From: Clostridia bacterium
Lineage (GTDB): Bacteria > Bacillota > Clostridia > Christensenellales > Aristaeellaceae
Assembly (NCBI GenBank): GCA_017460395.1
Contig: JAFUBA010000240.1
Span: forward strand, 1 to 40,322
Length of the DNA stretch: 40,322 bases
Direction: 5' to 3'
Notes under the pieces: model-generated
What the model saw: only the letters and a program-made list of their open reading frames with translations
Databases searched by the model: none
What the model was told of the DNA's origin: nothing
Position numbers and translations under genes: made by a program
In this document: positions 16,362 through 25,967 of the stretch, piece after piece
How positions within the stretch are numbered: position 1 is the stretch's first letter
Layout: the number at the start of each line of letters is the position of its first letter

Positions 16362-19300
16362 TTAATGCAGTTCGACGAGATACCCATGTTCCCTGGCCCA
16401 GGATTCTGCGGCGCTTCCGCTGGTGGTCACCACCGTCACGTACTTGGTGCAGCCGGAGAAGGCTGTGTCGGCAATGAAGGTGACAGAGGCAGGGATCTCA
16501 ATGCGGGTGACCGTGCTGCCCTGGAAGGCATTGGCGCCGATCTCCTTCAGGTCACTCGGGCAGATCACGGTGCCGGCCTCAATTCCGGCAAACGCTTCTT
16601 CCTCAATGCGTGTGAGGGAGGCTGGCAGCTTCAGGATGCCGTCCAGAGCAGTCATACTGCCGGAGGAAACCCGGTAGAATCCGGTGGCAAGCGTGGAGCT
16701 GCCAGCGGAATTACTCACGGTAGCCACGATCTGATAGAGACCGTCGGAAATGCGCCCAGCATGGACAGGAGAAGAGTATGAGGGTCCGGCAATGCCTTCC
16801 CACAAGGCATTGTCAAGTCCCTTGTAGAGGTCAATCGTCACCATGGTGATGTCACCGCCGCTCAGACCAAGTGCAATCTCCATCGAGTCGACATAATCCA
16901 GGCTGGCAGAGATGCTGTCAAGGGAGGGTGCTTCGATTTCCTCATCCAGAAGATGAATGGTGATCCGCTTGGTTACGAGTATTGTACTTTTTCTGCAGGA
17001 GATGTCGTAGATGTAATCGCCAGCAGGTGCGGTATCAGATGTCCAGAAAATATCCTGGTACGACCTAAGCACCTCATAGCTTTCCCCGCTGTTAATAGCA
17101 TCTTCCGGGACACTGACAGGCTTTACCGTCCATTCCCAGGGGCCGTTATATTCAACGTCTGACACAACTTCAATATGTGCTATCTGCAGGTCAGAGCTCC
17201 TGTATACAGTAAGTTCTTCGGGGACATCGATATCGTAGTCTGCTACCGGTTCGGAGCCGTCTTCATTGAGCACCAGTACAGGAATTTCTATTCCTATCGA
17301 TACTGAATCGACTCTAAAGCCCACCCAAGTCGAATAGTATCCGGCTTCGAGACCTGTCAAGGTATACGCTCCGTTATCTTCCGTAATCCGCAGAAAAGAG
17401 TTCTCTCCACCCGCAGCGGCGCTTCCAAAAGCAGCGTTAGGTATAGTCCAGCTGAAGTCTGCCCCTTCAGGGATCCTCCAGCCTTCAGGGAGAATGTGTA
17501 CGCTTTCTGTAATCGTCTCTCCTACCTTTAGTGTGATGGAATCGGGGAAGGAGATTTCGGGGATCCCGTCCGGACAGTCCAGAAGATGTATGGTGAAACG
17601 TTTGCTCAACGTGCGCTCATCGATTGTGCAGGAAACCTCGTAGGTGTAATCACCTGAAGGAGGGCAAGCTTCTGACCAGCGGAGACCAATAGAAGATGTG
17701 CTATAGCTATAAGCGATTTGAATCGAATCCTCAGGGACGCTGATGGGCGTGAGCGACCACTGGAAATCCCTGGAGGGACCATCATAAGTTGCATATGGGC
17801 TTGGAAGACTGTAGTATGTCCTCAGATCGTCACTTAGCCGATACATCGTTGTTTCTTCTTCGCCAAGATGCAGTTCAAACTGTAATTCGGGCTTTGTTCC
17901 GTCTGCATTCAGCACGGTGACATAGATATCCCGTTTAAACAGGTATATGCCATTTGCTGAAGCTGTTAAATCTACCATGTATACCCCGGGCGTGTTTCCG
18001 GTGAAGGTAAACTGACCGTCCTGATCACAGGAGATGACAAGATTGTCATTTCCACTTGGCTTGTCACAATAGCCAAACCAATTGAAGCTCCATCCGGGGA
18101 GAGACCACCCGGCAGGCAGAATAGACGCGGTTTCTGTGACTGTCTCACCGAGAGGAATGGTGAGTTGGTCGGGGAATGAAATGCCCTCGGGTGCGTCAGT
18201 GGGGGATTCCAGAAGATGGATAGTGATCCGTTTGGTTACGAGAATTGTACTTTTTCGGCAAGAGATGTCGTAGATGTAATCACCAGCAGGTGCGGTAGTC
18301 GATTTCCAGAAAAGGTCCATGTATGGAGCAGATACCCTGTAGTAGTTTGTCCCGTTGGAGATAGCATCCTCTGGGACATTTACAGGCAGTAGCTCCCATT
18401 CCCAGTAGTATGAAGAAGCCGAATCAACTTCGAAATGTGCTATCTGCAGGTCAGAGCTCCTGTATACAGTAAGGTCTTCGGGTACATCGATATCGTAGTC
18501 TGCTACCGGGTCAGAGCCGTCTTCATTTAGCACCAGCACAGGAATTTCTTTTCCTACCCATACTGAATCGACATAAAAACCCACGGGAATTGAATAGTAT
18601 CCGGCTTCAAGACCGGTCATCGTATACAATCCGTTCTCTGCTGTGAGCCGTAAAAGATCGTTGTTTCCATTTGCAGCGTTGCTTCCCCAGAAGACATCAG
18701 GATTAGAGCCCCAGCGGAAGTCAAAACCGTCAGGGATCCTCCAGCCGTCAGGGAGAATGTGTGCTCTTTCCGTAATCGTTTCTCCGAACTTCAGAGTAAT
18801 GGAATCGGGGAAGGAGATTTCCGGGATTCCATCGGGACTCTCCAGAAGATGTACGGTAAAGCGCTTGCTCAGTGTGCGCTCATCGGCTGTGCAGGAGACT
18901 TCGTAGGTGTAATCACCAGCAGGTGGATAGGCTTCTGACCAGCGTAGTCCAATACATAGTCCAATAGATGTGTCATAGGTATAAGCAATATGAATCGAAT
19001 CCTTAGGAACATTGACGGGCGTAAGCGACCACTGCAAATCCGCAGAAGCGCCACCATAGTTGACACCAGCTTCTATAACAGTGAATGTCGTCAGATCGTC
19101 ACTTAGTCGACAGAACGCCCTTTCATCTTCAAGATTCAGTTCAAACTGTACCTCGGGCCTTGTTCCGTCTGCATTCAGCACGGTGACATAGATGCCCCTT
19201 TTTTCAAAGGTCAATCCATTCGCCGAAGCTCCTATCTTTACAAGGTATACCCCGGGCGTGTTTCCGGTAAAGGTAAAAAGGCCGTCCTGATCACAGGAGA

Positions 19301-21101
19301 TGGCAAGACTGTCGTCATCACCAGAAAAATTATAATAGCGATCCAGGAACCAATGACCATACCAATGGAAGCTCCATCCGGGGAGAGACCACCCGGCAGG
19401 CAGAATAGACGCGGTTTCTGTGACGGTCTCACCGAGAGGAATGGTGAGTCGGTCGGGGAATGAAATGCCAGTTGGTGCGCCAACGGGGGAGTCCTGAAGA
19501 TGAATGATGATCCGCTTGGTGACGGTTGCAGCATTCCATGTGCAGGAGACATCATAAATATAGTCTCCCACAGGGAAGGCCTTAGCATAGTCCCATTTAA
19601 GTTCAGCGGGGAAAGAACCTTCGCGTATGTAAACCAGGTCAGCGGGTGCGTCCACCATCTGCAGGCTCCAGACGGGGGAATCTAGACCAGACTGATCACT
19701 GACAATTTCAGCTTCAGTAATGAGTTCATACCTGAGATGCCAGTCAGTGAGCTTGTATACGGTGACCTCCTCAGGAAGGCTGATACTGAAGCCTGGGTCA
19801 GGTTCACTGCCGTCCTCATTGAGGACAATGACCGGGACAGTTTTGCTATACCCCAAATTGGAGACTGTGACGGACATGGAGACCACATATCTCCCGGACG
19901 TTATTCCGGTAAAAGTATACTGTCCCTGATTATCGGCGGATACCAGCAGGTAATCATTTTCGGAAGGATCAAGCCATTCTCCATGTGCGAAGGGCCAGTC
20001 GACATACCAGGACTGGTTTACTCCGGGAATAGACCAACCATCCGGTAGAAGAGAGGCGGTTTCTGTGACGCTCTCTCCAAAAGGTACGATGATCTGGTCA
20101 GGGAAAGAGATGCCCTCAGGTGCACCATTCGGCAATTCAAGCAGGTGTATGGTTGTCTGCTTGATGACGGTCTGCCCGTCAACTGCGCAGGATATCTGAT
20201 ACACGTAATCGCCAGCGGGAGGTGATGAAATATCCCAGCTCATATCACAAGAATGTCCATATACATCTAAGCGGATGGCATCAACAGGTACATCCACAGC
20301 GTGAATAGACCATTCGTAATCCGAAATCGGCGATGAAGAATTGTTGATCAAATCGAGCCAGCGGATCTGAGTATTCTCCATATTGTCAGGATGAAACAGA
20401 TAGTGTGTGATGTGATTCTCAACTGAAATTTCGAAGGAAGATCTTACTTCTACGTACCAGTGTCTCGCTTCATAAGGCCTATCCAGTGTCGGCAGATCGA
20501 ACATGACGGTCTGCCCGGCTGACAGTTCCCCTGTGAATGAAAAGGTCCTGTCATCCTCGCGTGCCAGATACCCCACGATATCTCCCGTTTGGGCATCCTG
20601 CAGGGGAAGAGACAGTACGTCCGGATAATCATATGCTACCGACCGGGTGCTTTGGACACGAATGGTGTTTTCACCGCTTGCCCCTACAAGATAGGTGCAA
20701 TGGCTTGGTGCATCAGCCTTGACCATCAAGTTATTGTAGCTGGAAAGCTCATAGCCATTCGGAGCTGGCTCTATGGAGAAATCTATATCGTTAATCAGGG
20801 GTTCTTGACTGTCCAAATTGACATAACAGCCGTTGTAGTTCTCCTTGAAAACACCGACTGTTGTGTCCGAAGTGATATCTGAGTAGTCAACGGCGAGAAT
20901 GTAGAAACCATCTTCACCACTCAGCGTGTAGCGGTACTGCGTGGAGTCATAATAGATGATGGCTCCCTCGACACCTTTTCCGGTGAATGCGTCATAAACA
21001 TGGCCGGAAATGGTGGAGGTCTCTGCGAAACTGGTCCCACATACAATCAGGGACAGTATCATGAGCAGAAAGACCGTGAACACCAGGTTGCGTTTTGTCA
21101 T
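16362..21101 (-). CDS. Large secreted repeat protein with BspA-type LRR end
   Basis: 1579 residues. A signal peptide (MTKRNLVFTVFLLMILSLIV, cut near SFA-ET) is followed by a carboxypeptidase-regulatory-like beta domain (STISGHVYDAFTGKGVEGAI, ~28-110). The body holds about six divergent ~210-residue beta-rich modules, recognisable by VTVYKLSD-type, PAGDYIYDISC, TKRITIHLL and SFPDxxTxxxGETxTE motifs. Near the C-terminus are BspA-type leucine-rich repeats (LTRIEEEAFAG, LKEIGANAFQG, VTFIADTAFSG). There is no LPXTG or S-layer anchor, so it is secreted or held non-covalently. The body contains a 1.26-kb internal duplication. SD GGAGGGG precedes the ATG. Probable adhesin or matrix protein (inference). 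Lower GC than lon next door. Confidence 0.85.
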   Translation of the reverse strand: MTKRNLVFTVFLLMILSLIVCGTSFAETSTISGHVYDAFTGKGVEGAIIYYDSTQYRYTLSGEDGFYILAVDYSDITSDTTVGVFKENYNGCYVNLDSQEPLINDIDFSIEPAPNGYELSSYNNLMVKADAPSHCTYLVGASGENTIRVQSTRSVAYDYPDVLSLPLQDAQTGDIVGYLAREDDRTFSFTGELSAGQTVMFDLPTLDRPYEARHWYVEVRSSFEISVENHITHYLFHPDNMENTQIRWLDLINNSSSPISDYEWSIHAVDVPVDAIRLDVYGHSCDMSWDISSPPAGDYVYQISCAVDGQTVIKQTTIHLLELPNGAPEGISFPDQIIVPFGESVTETASLLPDGWSIPGVNQSWYVDWPFAHGEWLDPSENDYLLVSADNQGQYTFTGITSGRYVVSMSVTVSNLGYSKTVPVIVLNEDGSEPDPGFSISLPEEVTVYKLTDWHLRYELITEAEIVSDQSGLDSPVWSLQMVDAPADLVYIREGSFPAELKWDYAKAFPVGDYIYDVSCTWNAATVTKRIIIHLQDSPVGAPTGISFPDRLTIPLGETVTETASILPAGWSLPGWSFHWYGHWFLDRYYNFSGDDDSLAISCDQDGLFTFTGNTPGVYLVKIGASANGLTFEKRGIYVTVLNADGTRPEVQFELNLEDERAFCRLSDDLTTFTVIEAGVNYGGASADLQWSLTPVNVPKDSIHIAYTYDTSIGLCIGLRWSEAYPPAGDYTYEVSCTADERTLSKRFTVHLLESPDGIPEISFPDSITLKFGETITERAHILPDGWRIPDGFDFRWGSNPDVFWGSNAANGNNDLLRLTAENGLYTMTGLEAGYYSIPVGFYVDSVWVGKEIPVLVLNEDGSDPVADYDIDVPEDLTVYRSSDLQIAHFEVDSASSYYWEWELLPVNVPEDAISNGTNYYRVSAPYMDLFWKSTTAPAGDYIYDISCRKSTILVTKRITIHLLESPTDAPEGISFPDQLTIPLGETVTETASILPAGWSLPGWSFNWFGYCDKPSGNDNLVISCDQDGQFTFTGNTPGVYMVDLTASANGIYLFKRDIYVTVLNADGTKPELQFELHLGEEETTMYRLSDDLRTYYSLPSPYATYDGPSRDFQWSLTPISVPEDSIQIAYSYSTSSIGLRWSEACPPSGDYTYEVSCTIDERTLSKRFTIHLLDCPDGIPEISFPDSITLKVGETITESVHILPEGWRIPEGADFSWTIPNAAFGSAAAGGENSFLRITEDNGAYTLTGLEAGYYSTWVGFRVDSVSIGIEIPVLVLNEDGSEPVADYDIDVPEELTVYRSSDLQIAHIEVVSDVEYNGPWEWTVKPVSVPEDAINSGESYEVLRSYQDIFWTSDTAPAGDYIYDISCRKSTILVTKRITIHLLDEEIEAPSLDSISASLDYVDSMEIALGLSGGDITMVTIDLYKGLDNALWEGIAGPSYSSPVHAGRISDGLYQIVATVSNSAGSSTLATGFYRVSSGSMTALDGILKLPASLTRIEEEAFAGIEAGTVICPSDLKEIGANAFQGSTVTRIEIPASVTFIADTAFSGCTKYVTVVTTSGSAAESWAREHGYLVELH
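16946..19490 (-). repeat. Tandem ~1.26-kb duplication inside the surface-protein gene
   Basis: Matching landmarks recur at a 1260-1266 base offset: 16946/18209, 17224/18484, 17538/18801 and 17911/19177. The offset widens to ~1284 near 18087/19371 through small in-frame insertions. Each copy encodes ~420 residues, i.e. two of the 210-residue modules. Confidence 0.85.
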
Positions 21102-21141
21102 GTGTTTCCCCTCCCTACAAAAATAGAAAACAAGCGTATTT

Positions 21142-21169
21142 AGTATAGGGGGGGGTAAAGCAAAGTCAA
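21142..21169 (-). promoter_or_regulatory. Promoter of the surface-protein gene
   Basis: Minus strand -35 TTGACT (21169-21164), 16-base spacer that includes a run of eight C, -10 TATACT (21147-21142). A homopolymer of eight in the spacer could vary in length and tune expression. Confidence 0.75.
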
Positions 21170-21219
21170 GATATTGTGATTCTGTACCGGCTATACAAAA
21201 TCGTTACATCTACACAGCG

Positions 21220-21698
21220 TGGAAAATGCTATGATTTTGGACAGTAGTCACAGTCTTTTTTGGACAGTAGTTCCTATTATTTTTGGACGCTTTTTTCTAT
21301 GGCCGTATGGAGGTGGATGCCACACTCCAAAACATAGAAATTCTATGTCAAATATTAATATTTATGATGATCTGTTTTGGTTTCGTCTGGACGATTTATA
21401 CCCCGCTCCAGGCGTGGTCGGACAGTCGGGTGGTTTTCTTCCCCATCCCCGTATTTTATGTACTTTTGGGCCACTCAATGCTCCCTAAATAGGGCCACCT
21501 AGAGGGGGCGGAGTAGGGTGCAAAACGTCCAATAATGACAATAACGAACGTCCAAAAAAGGTAAGAATCGATACCCCAAAAAGCGTCCAGACATCTAGGA
21601 ATGAGCGTACAATTTCTATAGAAACTTGTGTCCAGCGACTACGTTAACCGGTGTCCATCTCCAACATTATATGGTGTCCATTTTATGCGTATTTTCCA
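21220..21698. mobile_element. 479-bp transposase-less element with 23-bp-spaced TGGACA boxes and a 7-bp target duplication
   Basis: Ends are inverted repeats TGGAAAAT (21220-21227) / ATTTTCCA (21691-21698). Inside the left end TGGACA/TGGACG boxes start at 21238, 21261 and 21284; inside the right end inverted TGTCCA boxes end at 21680, 21657 and 21634. All steps are exactly 23 bases, and the tip-to-first-box distance is the same at both ends. Further CGTCCA boxes end at 21531 and 21554. The element is flanked by CACAGCG at 21213-21219 and 21699-21705, a probable target-site duplication. The interior codes for nothing recognisable. TG...CA tips and iterated end boxes resemble IS21- or Tn7-type transposase-binding ends; the family is inferred. 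Confidence 0.75.
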
Positions 21699-21736
21699 CA
21701 CAGCGATTTCCTGCTCTGGAATTTTGCGTTCAGTGC

Positions 21737-21779
21737 TTGACAAAGAAATTTTGCACGCTATGATACCTCACGAGGTGAG
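21737..21779 (+). promoter_or_regulatory. marR promoter with an overlapping palindrome
   Basis: -35 TTGACA (21737-21742), 16-base spacer, -10 TATGAT (21759-21764). The palindrome ACCTC-AC-GAGGT / CTCAC-GAG-GTGAG (21765-21779) covers the expected transcription start and the ribosome site, a likely autoregulatory operator. Confidence 0.65.
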
Positions 21780-21783
21780 AAAC

Positions 21784-22245
21784 TTGGATGATGAGGTTTT
21801 CTTTCGGCAGTCAGCCGAAAAGCTTCTGGGCCTTCTGATGCAGTCCCAGAAGAAGCCTGTCCACCAGCACGCAAGGCACCTGACAGTGGGCGAGGTGGGC
21901 GTGATGCGCTGCCTGTACCAGCACAGAGATGCCATGTCTGCCGGGGAGCTCGGCCGGGTGATGGACATCGGTTCCGGGGGCGTGGCGAACCTGCTCAATT
22001 CCCTGGAGAAAAAGGGCTACATCAACCGTATGATGAACCCTGCAGACCGGCGGGGCGTCCAGGTGACGCTCTCGGAGAGCGGGTATCGTGCGGCTGAAGA
22101 GAAGATGCAGGAGACGCTGGATCTCACGACCGGGCTGCTTCATGCGCTTGGGCGGGAGGATTCGGAGCAGCTGATCCGTATCTACGGGAGAATGCTGGAG
22201 ATCGCAGAGCAGTATATGCAGCAGCACTGCGGGGAATCAGAATAA
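21784..22245 (+). CDS. MarR-family transcriptional regulator
   Basis: 153 residues. Winged-helix core: LTVGEVGVMRCL, SAGELGRVMDIGSGGVANLLNSLEKKGYI and wing NPADRRGVQVTLSESG, flanked by long dimerisation helices. The in-frame ATG at 21760 lies inside the -10 box, so it cannot be used from this promoter. The TTG at 21784, behind GAGGTGAG, is the best start. It is the first gene of an operon with two ABC exporter halves, so it probably represses them and itself and responds to a small toxic compound (inference). Confidence 0.85.
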   Translation: MDDEVFFRQSAEKLLGLLMQSQKKPVHQHARHLTVGEVGVMRCLYQHRDAMSAGELGRVMDIGSGGVANLLNSLEKKGYINRMMNPADRRGVQVTLSESGYRAAEEKMQETLDLTTGLLHALGREDSEQLIRIYGRMLEIAEQYMQQHCGESE

Positions 22246-22263
22246 AGGAGACAGAGGAAACAT

Positions 22264-24045
22264 ATGTGGAGAATTTTTCGTTTCATGCAGCGGCGGGACA
22301 GGGGCTATGCCTTTCTGTGCCTTCTGCTGGTCGCGGGCCAGGTGTGGGTGGACCTGACCATGCCGGATTACATGTCGGATATTACCCGCCTCATCGTGAC
22401 GCCCGGCAGCGCCATGGGGGATATCTGGATTGCAGGCGCCAAGATGCTGGCCTGCGCCCTCGGAAGCGCTCTTCTCTCCGTGGTTGTGGGCTATTTTGCG
22501 GCGCGGCTTGCGTCCAACTTCAGCTACACCATCCGTGAGAAGGTGTTCCACCAGGTGACGGACTTCGGGGCCGAGGAGATCAAGCGCTTCTCCACCGCGA
22601 GCCTCATTACCCGCACCACCAACGACATCACCCAGATCCAGATGCTGGTGGCCATGGGCCTGCAGGTGATGATCAAGGCGCCCATCATGGCGGTCTGGGC
22701 CGTGCTGAAGATCGTGGGAAAGAACTGGCAGCTGTCCCTCGTCACGGCCGCGGCCGTGGTGATCATCATGACGGTGATACTGATCCTCATGCGCCTCGTG
22801 CTCCCGAAGTTTCGCATCGTGCAGCAGCAGATCGACGATGTGAACCGGGTCACGCGGGAAAATCTGACGGGCCTTCGCATCGTGCGTGCCTTCAACGCCG
22901 AGGGCTACCAGGAGGACAAGTTCGAGGATGCCAACCAGAACCTGATGGCCACGCAGCTCTACACGGCCCGCCACATGGCGGTCCTGATGCCCGTGATTTC
23001 TCTGGTCATGAGTGGATTGTCCCTTGCCATCTTCTGGCTTGGCGCATCCCTCGTCAACGCAATTCCCGTCTCGGGCCTTTCGGCCCTCAAGGGGATTACC
23101 GACCGCGTGCAGATGTTCAGTGAAGTGGTGGTCTTCTCCTCCTATGCCATCTATGTCGTCATGTCTTTCATGATGCTGGTCATGATCTTCATGATGCTTC
23201 CCCGTGCGCAGGTCTCCGCCGCGCGTATTGAGGAAGTGCTGGCAGCAAAGCCCCGCGTCGAGGCCGGAAAGGGCCAGGAGGGCACGGAGAAGGGGAGCAT
23301 CACGTTCAGAAACGTCTCCTTCCGCTATGCGGATGCTGCCGAGGACTGTCTCTCCGACATTTCCTTTGAGGCAAAGCCCGGGGAGACGGTGGCCTTCATC
23401 GGGGCGACCGGCAGCGGCAAGACGACGCTCGTGTCCCTTGCAGCCAGGCTCTTTGATGCCACCAAAGGTGAAATCCTGCTGGACGGGAAGGACATCAGGG
23501 ACTATTCGTTCGACCAGCTGTACCAGAAGATTGGGTACATTTCCCAGAAGGCCGTGCTCTTCTCCGGCACGGTGGAGGAGAACCTGACCTTTGGAGAGAC
23601 CGGGCAGGAGATCACGGAGGAAGCGTGGCGAAAGGCCCTTGATATCGCGCAGGCCGCGGACTTTGTGGAGAACCTTCCCGGCGGCAGCGGTGCCAGTGTC
23701 GCCCAGGGCGGCACGAACCTCTCCGGCGGCCAGAAGCAGCGCCTGGCCATTGCCCGGGCCATCGCAAGGAATCCCGAGATCCTGATCTTCGATGACTCCT
23801 TCTCGGCCCTCGACTACAGGACGGACGCAGCCCTCAGGAAGCGGCTGAGCCAGGATCTTTCCGGCACCACGTGCCTCATCGTGGCCCAGCGCATCGGGAC
23901 CATCAAGCACGCAGACCGGATTGTGGTTCTGGATGAGGGCCGGGCCGTCGGCATGGGCACCCATGAGGAACTGATGAAACAATGCGATGTATACCGGGAG
24001 ATCGCTCTGTCCCAGCTCTCCCAGACCGAATTGGAGGGAGCCTGA
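22264..24045 (+). CDS. ABC exporter half, ATPase-permease fusion (degenerate site subunit)
   Basis: 593 residues: six-helix exporter membrane domain (~1-310), then the ATPase with Walker A GATGSGKTT (~380-388), signature LSGGQKQR and Walker B ILIFDDS (D510). The catalytic Glu after Walker B is Asp (D511), a feature of the non-hydrolysing site in heterodimeric exporters such as BmrC or TM287. SD AGAGGAAA precedes the ATG. It ends 1 base before the next gene starts. Exports drugs or lipids by analogy; the substrate is unknown. Confidence 0.9.
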   Translation: MWRIFRFMQRRDRGYAFLCLLLVAGQVWVDLTMPDYMSDITRLIVTPGSAMGDIWIAGAKMLACALGSALLSVVVGYFAARLASNFSYTIREKVFHQVTDFGAEEIKRFSTASLITRTTNDITQIQMLVAMGLQVMIKAPIMAVWAVLKIVGKNWQLSLVTAAAVVIIMTVILILMRLVLPKFRIVQQQIDDVNRVTRENLTGLRIVRAFNAEGYQEDKFEDANQNLMATQLYTARHMAVLMPVISLVMSGLSLAIFWLGASLVNAIPVSGLSALKGITDRVQMFSEVVVFSSYAIYVVMSFMMLVMIFMMLPRAQVSAARIEEVLAAKPRVEAGKGQEGTEKGSITFRNVSFRYADAAEDCLSDISFEAKPGETVAFIGATGSGKTTLVSLAARLFDATKGEILLDGKDIRDYSFDQLYQKIGYISQKAVLFSGTVEENLTFGETGQEITEEAWRKALDIAQAADFVENLPGGSGASVAQGGTNLSGGQKQRLAIARAIARNPEILIFDDSFSALDYRTDAALRKRLSQDLSGTTCLIVAQRIGTIKHADRIVVLDEGRAVGMGTHEELMKQCDVYREIALSQLSQTELEGA

Positions 24046-24046
24046 C

Positions 24047-25837
24047 ATGCAAGGAAGAGGACGCGGAAGGGTGCAGGAAAAGCCCCATAATCTGAAAAAG
24101 GCCCTGGGTGACCTTCTGAACTACAGCCAAAAAGAGATCGCGATCTTTGTGATTGCCCTGATCCTGGCTGCCGGTGGTGCGGTGCTGACGATCATCGGCC
24201 CCAGGCAGATCAGCAAAATCACGGACATCATCACGGCGGGCCTGATGACCTCGATTGATATGGAGGGGATCGCACGGGTCGGATTCCTGCTGGTGGGTCT
24301 GTATACCTTAAGCGGTCTTATGACCTTCCTCCAGCACTATCTGATGGCCGGCTTCAACCAGCGCATGTCCAAGCGCATGAGAAAGGACATCGTTGCGAAA
24401 ATCAACCGCCTGCCGCTGAGCTATTTTAACTTCCATGAGCATGGCGACGTGCTCTCGAGGGTGACCAACGACGTGGACACCATCGGGTTCTCCCTCTCCA
24501 ATTCCCTGGCCACGATCGTCTCCGCCGTAGCGCAGTTTGTGGGCTGCCTCATCATGATGGTGATCACCAACTGGATCATGGCGGGCACCTCCGTCATCTC
24601 CACGATCCTGGCCATGATCCTGATGATGTTCATCATCGCAAAGAGCCAGCGTTACTTTGTCGCCCGGCAGCACAACCTGGGCAGTCTGAATGGGTACATC
24701 GAGGAAATGTACACAGGCCACGACATCATCCGCATTTCCAATGCCGACAGCCAGGTAAAGCAAAAGTTTGACGAGCTGAACGGCAAGGTCAAGGACGCCA
24801 ACTTCAAGAGCCAGTTCCTCGGCGGTCTCATGCAGCCCCTGATGGGCTTCATCGGGAACTTCGGGTATGTGGCAGTGTGCGTGGTGGGTGCGGCGCTGGC
24901 CATGAACGGGACGATCACCTTCGGCGTCATCACCGCCTTCATGATCTACGTGCGCCAGTTCCAGAGCCCGGTGCAGCAGATCGGCCAGGCCATGACCAAC
25001 CTGCAGTCCGCGGCCGCGGCCGCCGAGCGTGTCTTCGAATTCCTGAATGAGCCTGAGATGGACACGGAGGATGAGAAGGAGCAGAAGATTCAGGATGTGC
25101 GGGGCGAGGTGGAGTTCCGCCATGTGAAGTTCGCCTATCCCGACAAGCCGGAGGAAACGATCATCAAGGACTTCTCGGCCCACGTGATGCCCGGACAGAA
25201 GGTGGCCATCGTGGGCCCCACGGGTGCTGGCAAGACCACGCTCGTGAACCTGCTGATGCGCTTCTACGAGACCACAGGCGGTGATATCCTCATCGACGGC
25301 GTCAACATCCGCGACATGAAGCGGAGCGAGGTGCACGACCAGTTCGGCATGGTGCTGCAGGATACCTGGCTGTTTGAGGGCACGGTGAAGCAGAACCTTC
25401 TCTACAACACCAAGGATGTGACCGATGAGCAGATGAAGGCAGCCTGCAAGGCCTGCGGCATCCACTCGTTCATCAAGGCCCTGCCCCAGGGCTATGATAC
25501 CGTGCTGTCCGACAACACGGCCATCTCCGCGGGACAGAAGCAGCTGATGACCATCGCCCGCGCCATGATCCAGAACAGCCCCATGCTGATTCTCGATGAG
25601 GCCACCTCCTCCGTGGATACGCGCACGGAGCTTCTCACGCAGAGGGCCATGGACCAGCTGACAGAACACCGCACCAGCTTCGTGATTGCCCACCGCCTGA
25701 GCACCATCCGCAACGCGGACATCATTCTGGTGCTGCGGGACGGCGACATCGTGGAGCAGGGCAGCCACGAGCAGCTGATGGAAAAGGGCGGCTTCTATGC
25801 GACCCTCTACAACAGCCAGTTCGAGCAGGCCGCCTGA
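24047..25837 (+). CDS. ABC exporter half, ATPase-permease fusion (catalytic subunit)
   Basis: 596 residues. The start at 24047 has GGAGGGAG upstream; the frame is open into the previous gene. It has a basic N-terminal tail, a six-helix membrane domain, Walker A GPTGAGKTT (~390-398), a non-canonical signature ISAGQKQ and a canonical Walker B LILDEAT (E518). The degenerate signature here faces the degenerate Walker B of the partner, so the pair forms one dead and one active ATP site. Together with the partner and MarR it forms a multidrug-type exporter operon. Confidence 0.9.
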   Translation: MQGRGRGRVQEKPHNLKKALGDLLNYSQKEIAIFVIALILAAGGAVLTIIGPRQISKITDIITAGLMTSIDMEGIARVGFLLVGLYTLSGLMTFLQHYLMAGFNQRMSKRMRKDIVAKINRLPLSYFNFHEHGDVLSRVTNDVDTIGFSLSNSLATIVSAVAQFVGCLIMMVITNWIMAGTSVISTILAMILMMFIIAKSQRYFVARQHNLGSLNGYIEEMYTGHDIIRISNADSQVKQKFDELNGKVKDANFKSQFLGGLMQPLMGFIGNFGYVAVCVVGAALAMNGTITFGVITAFMIYVRQFQSPVQQIGQAMTNLQSAAAAAERVFEFLNEPEMDTEDEKEQKIQDVRGEVEFRHVKFAYPDKPEETIIKDFSAHVMPGQKVAIVGPTGAGKTTLVNLLMRFYETTGGDILIDGVNIRDMKRSEVHDQFGMVLQDTWLFEGTVKQNLLYNTKDVTDEQMKAACKACGIHSFIKALPQGYDTVLSDNTAISAGQKQLMTIARAMIQNSPMLILDEATSSVDTRTELLTQRAMDQLTEHRTSFVIAHRLSTIRNADIILVLRDGDIVEQGSHEQLMEKGGFYATLYNSQFEQAA

Positions 25838-25967
25838 GAAGAATGCAGTGAGATCACGTATTCCGGGATGAGTACACCCACGCCACCGGCCATGGCGGCA
25901 AAGAAAGGGACAGATCCGGAACCTGCTCTCTGAGCTTCTACGGGTGGCAAAAGAAATCACACTTGAA

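Noticed and set aside
16362-21101. Cell-wall-anchored (LPXTG) adhesin
   Set aside because: No LPXTG, membrane helix or positively charged tail at the C-terminus; it ends in leucine-rich repeats.
21219-21492. Two overlapping open frames inside the 479-bp element
   Set aside because: They begin in the inverted repeat, lack ribosome sites and show no transposase motif; AT-rich chance frames.
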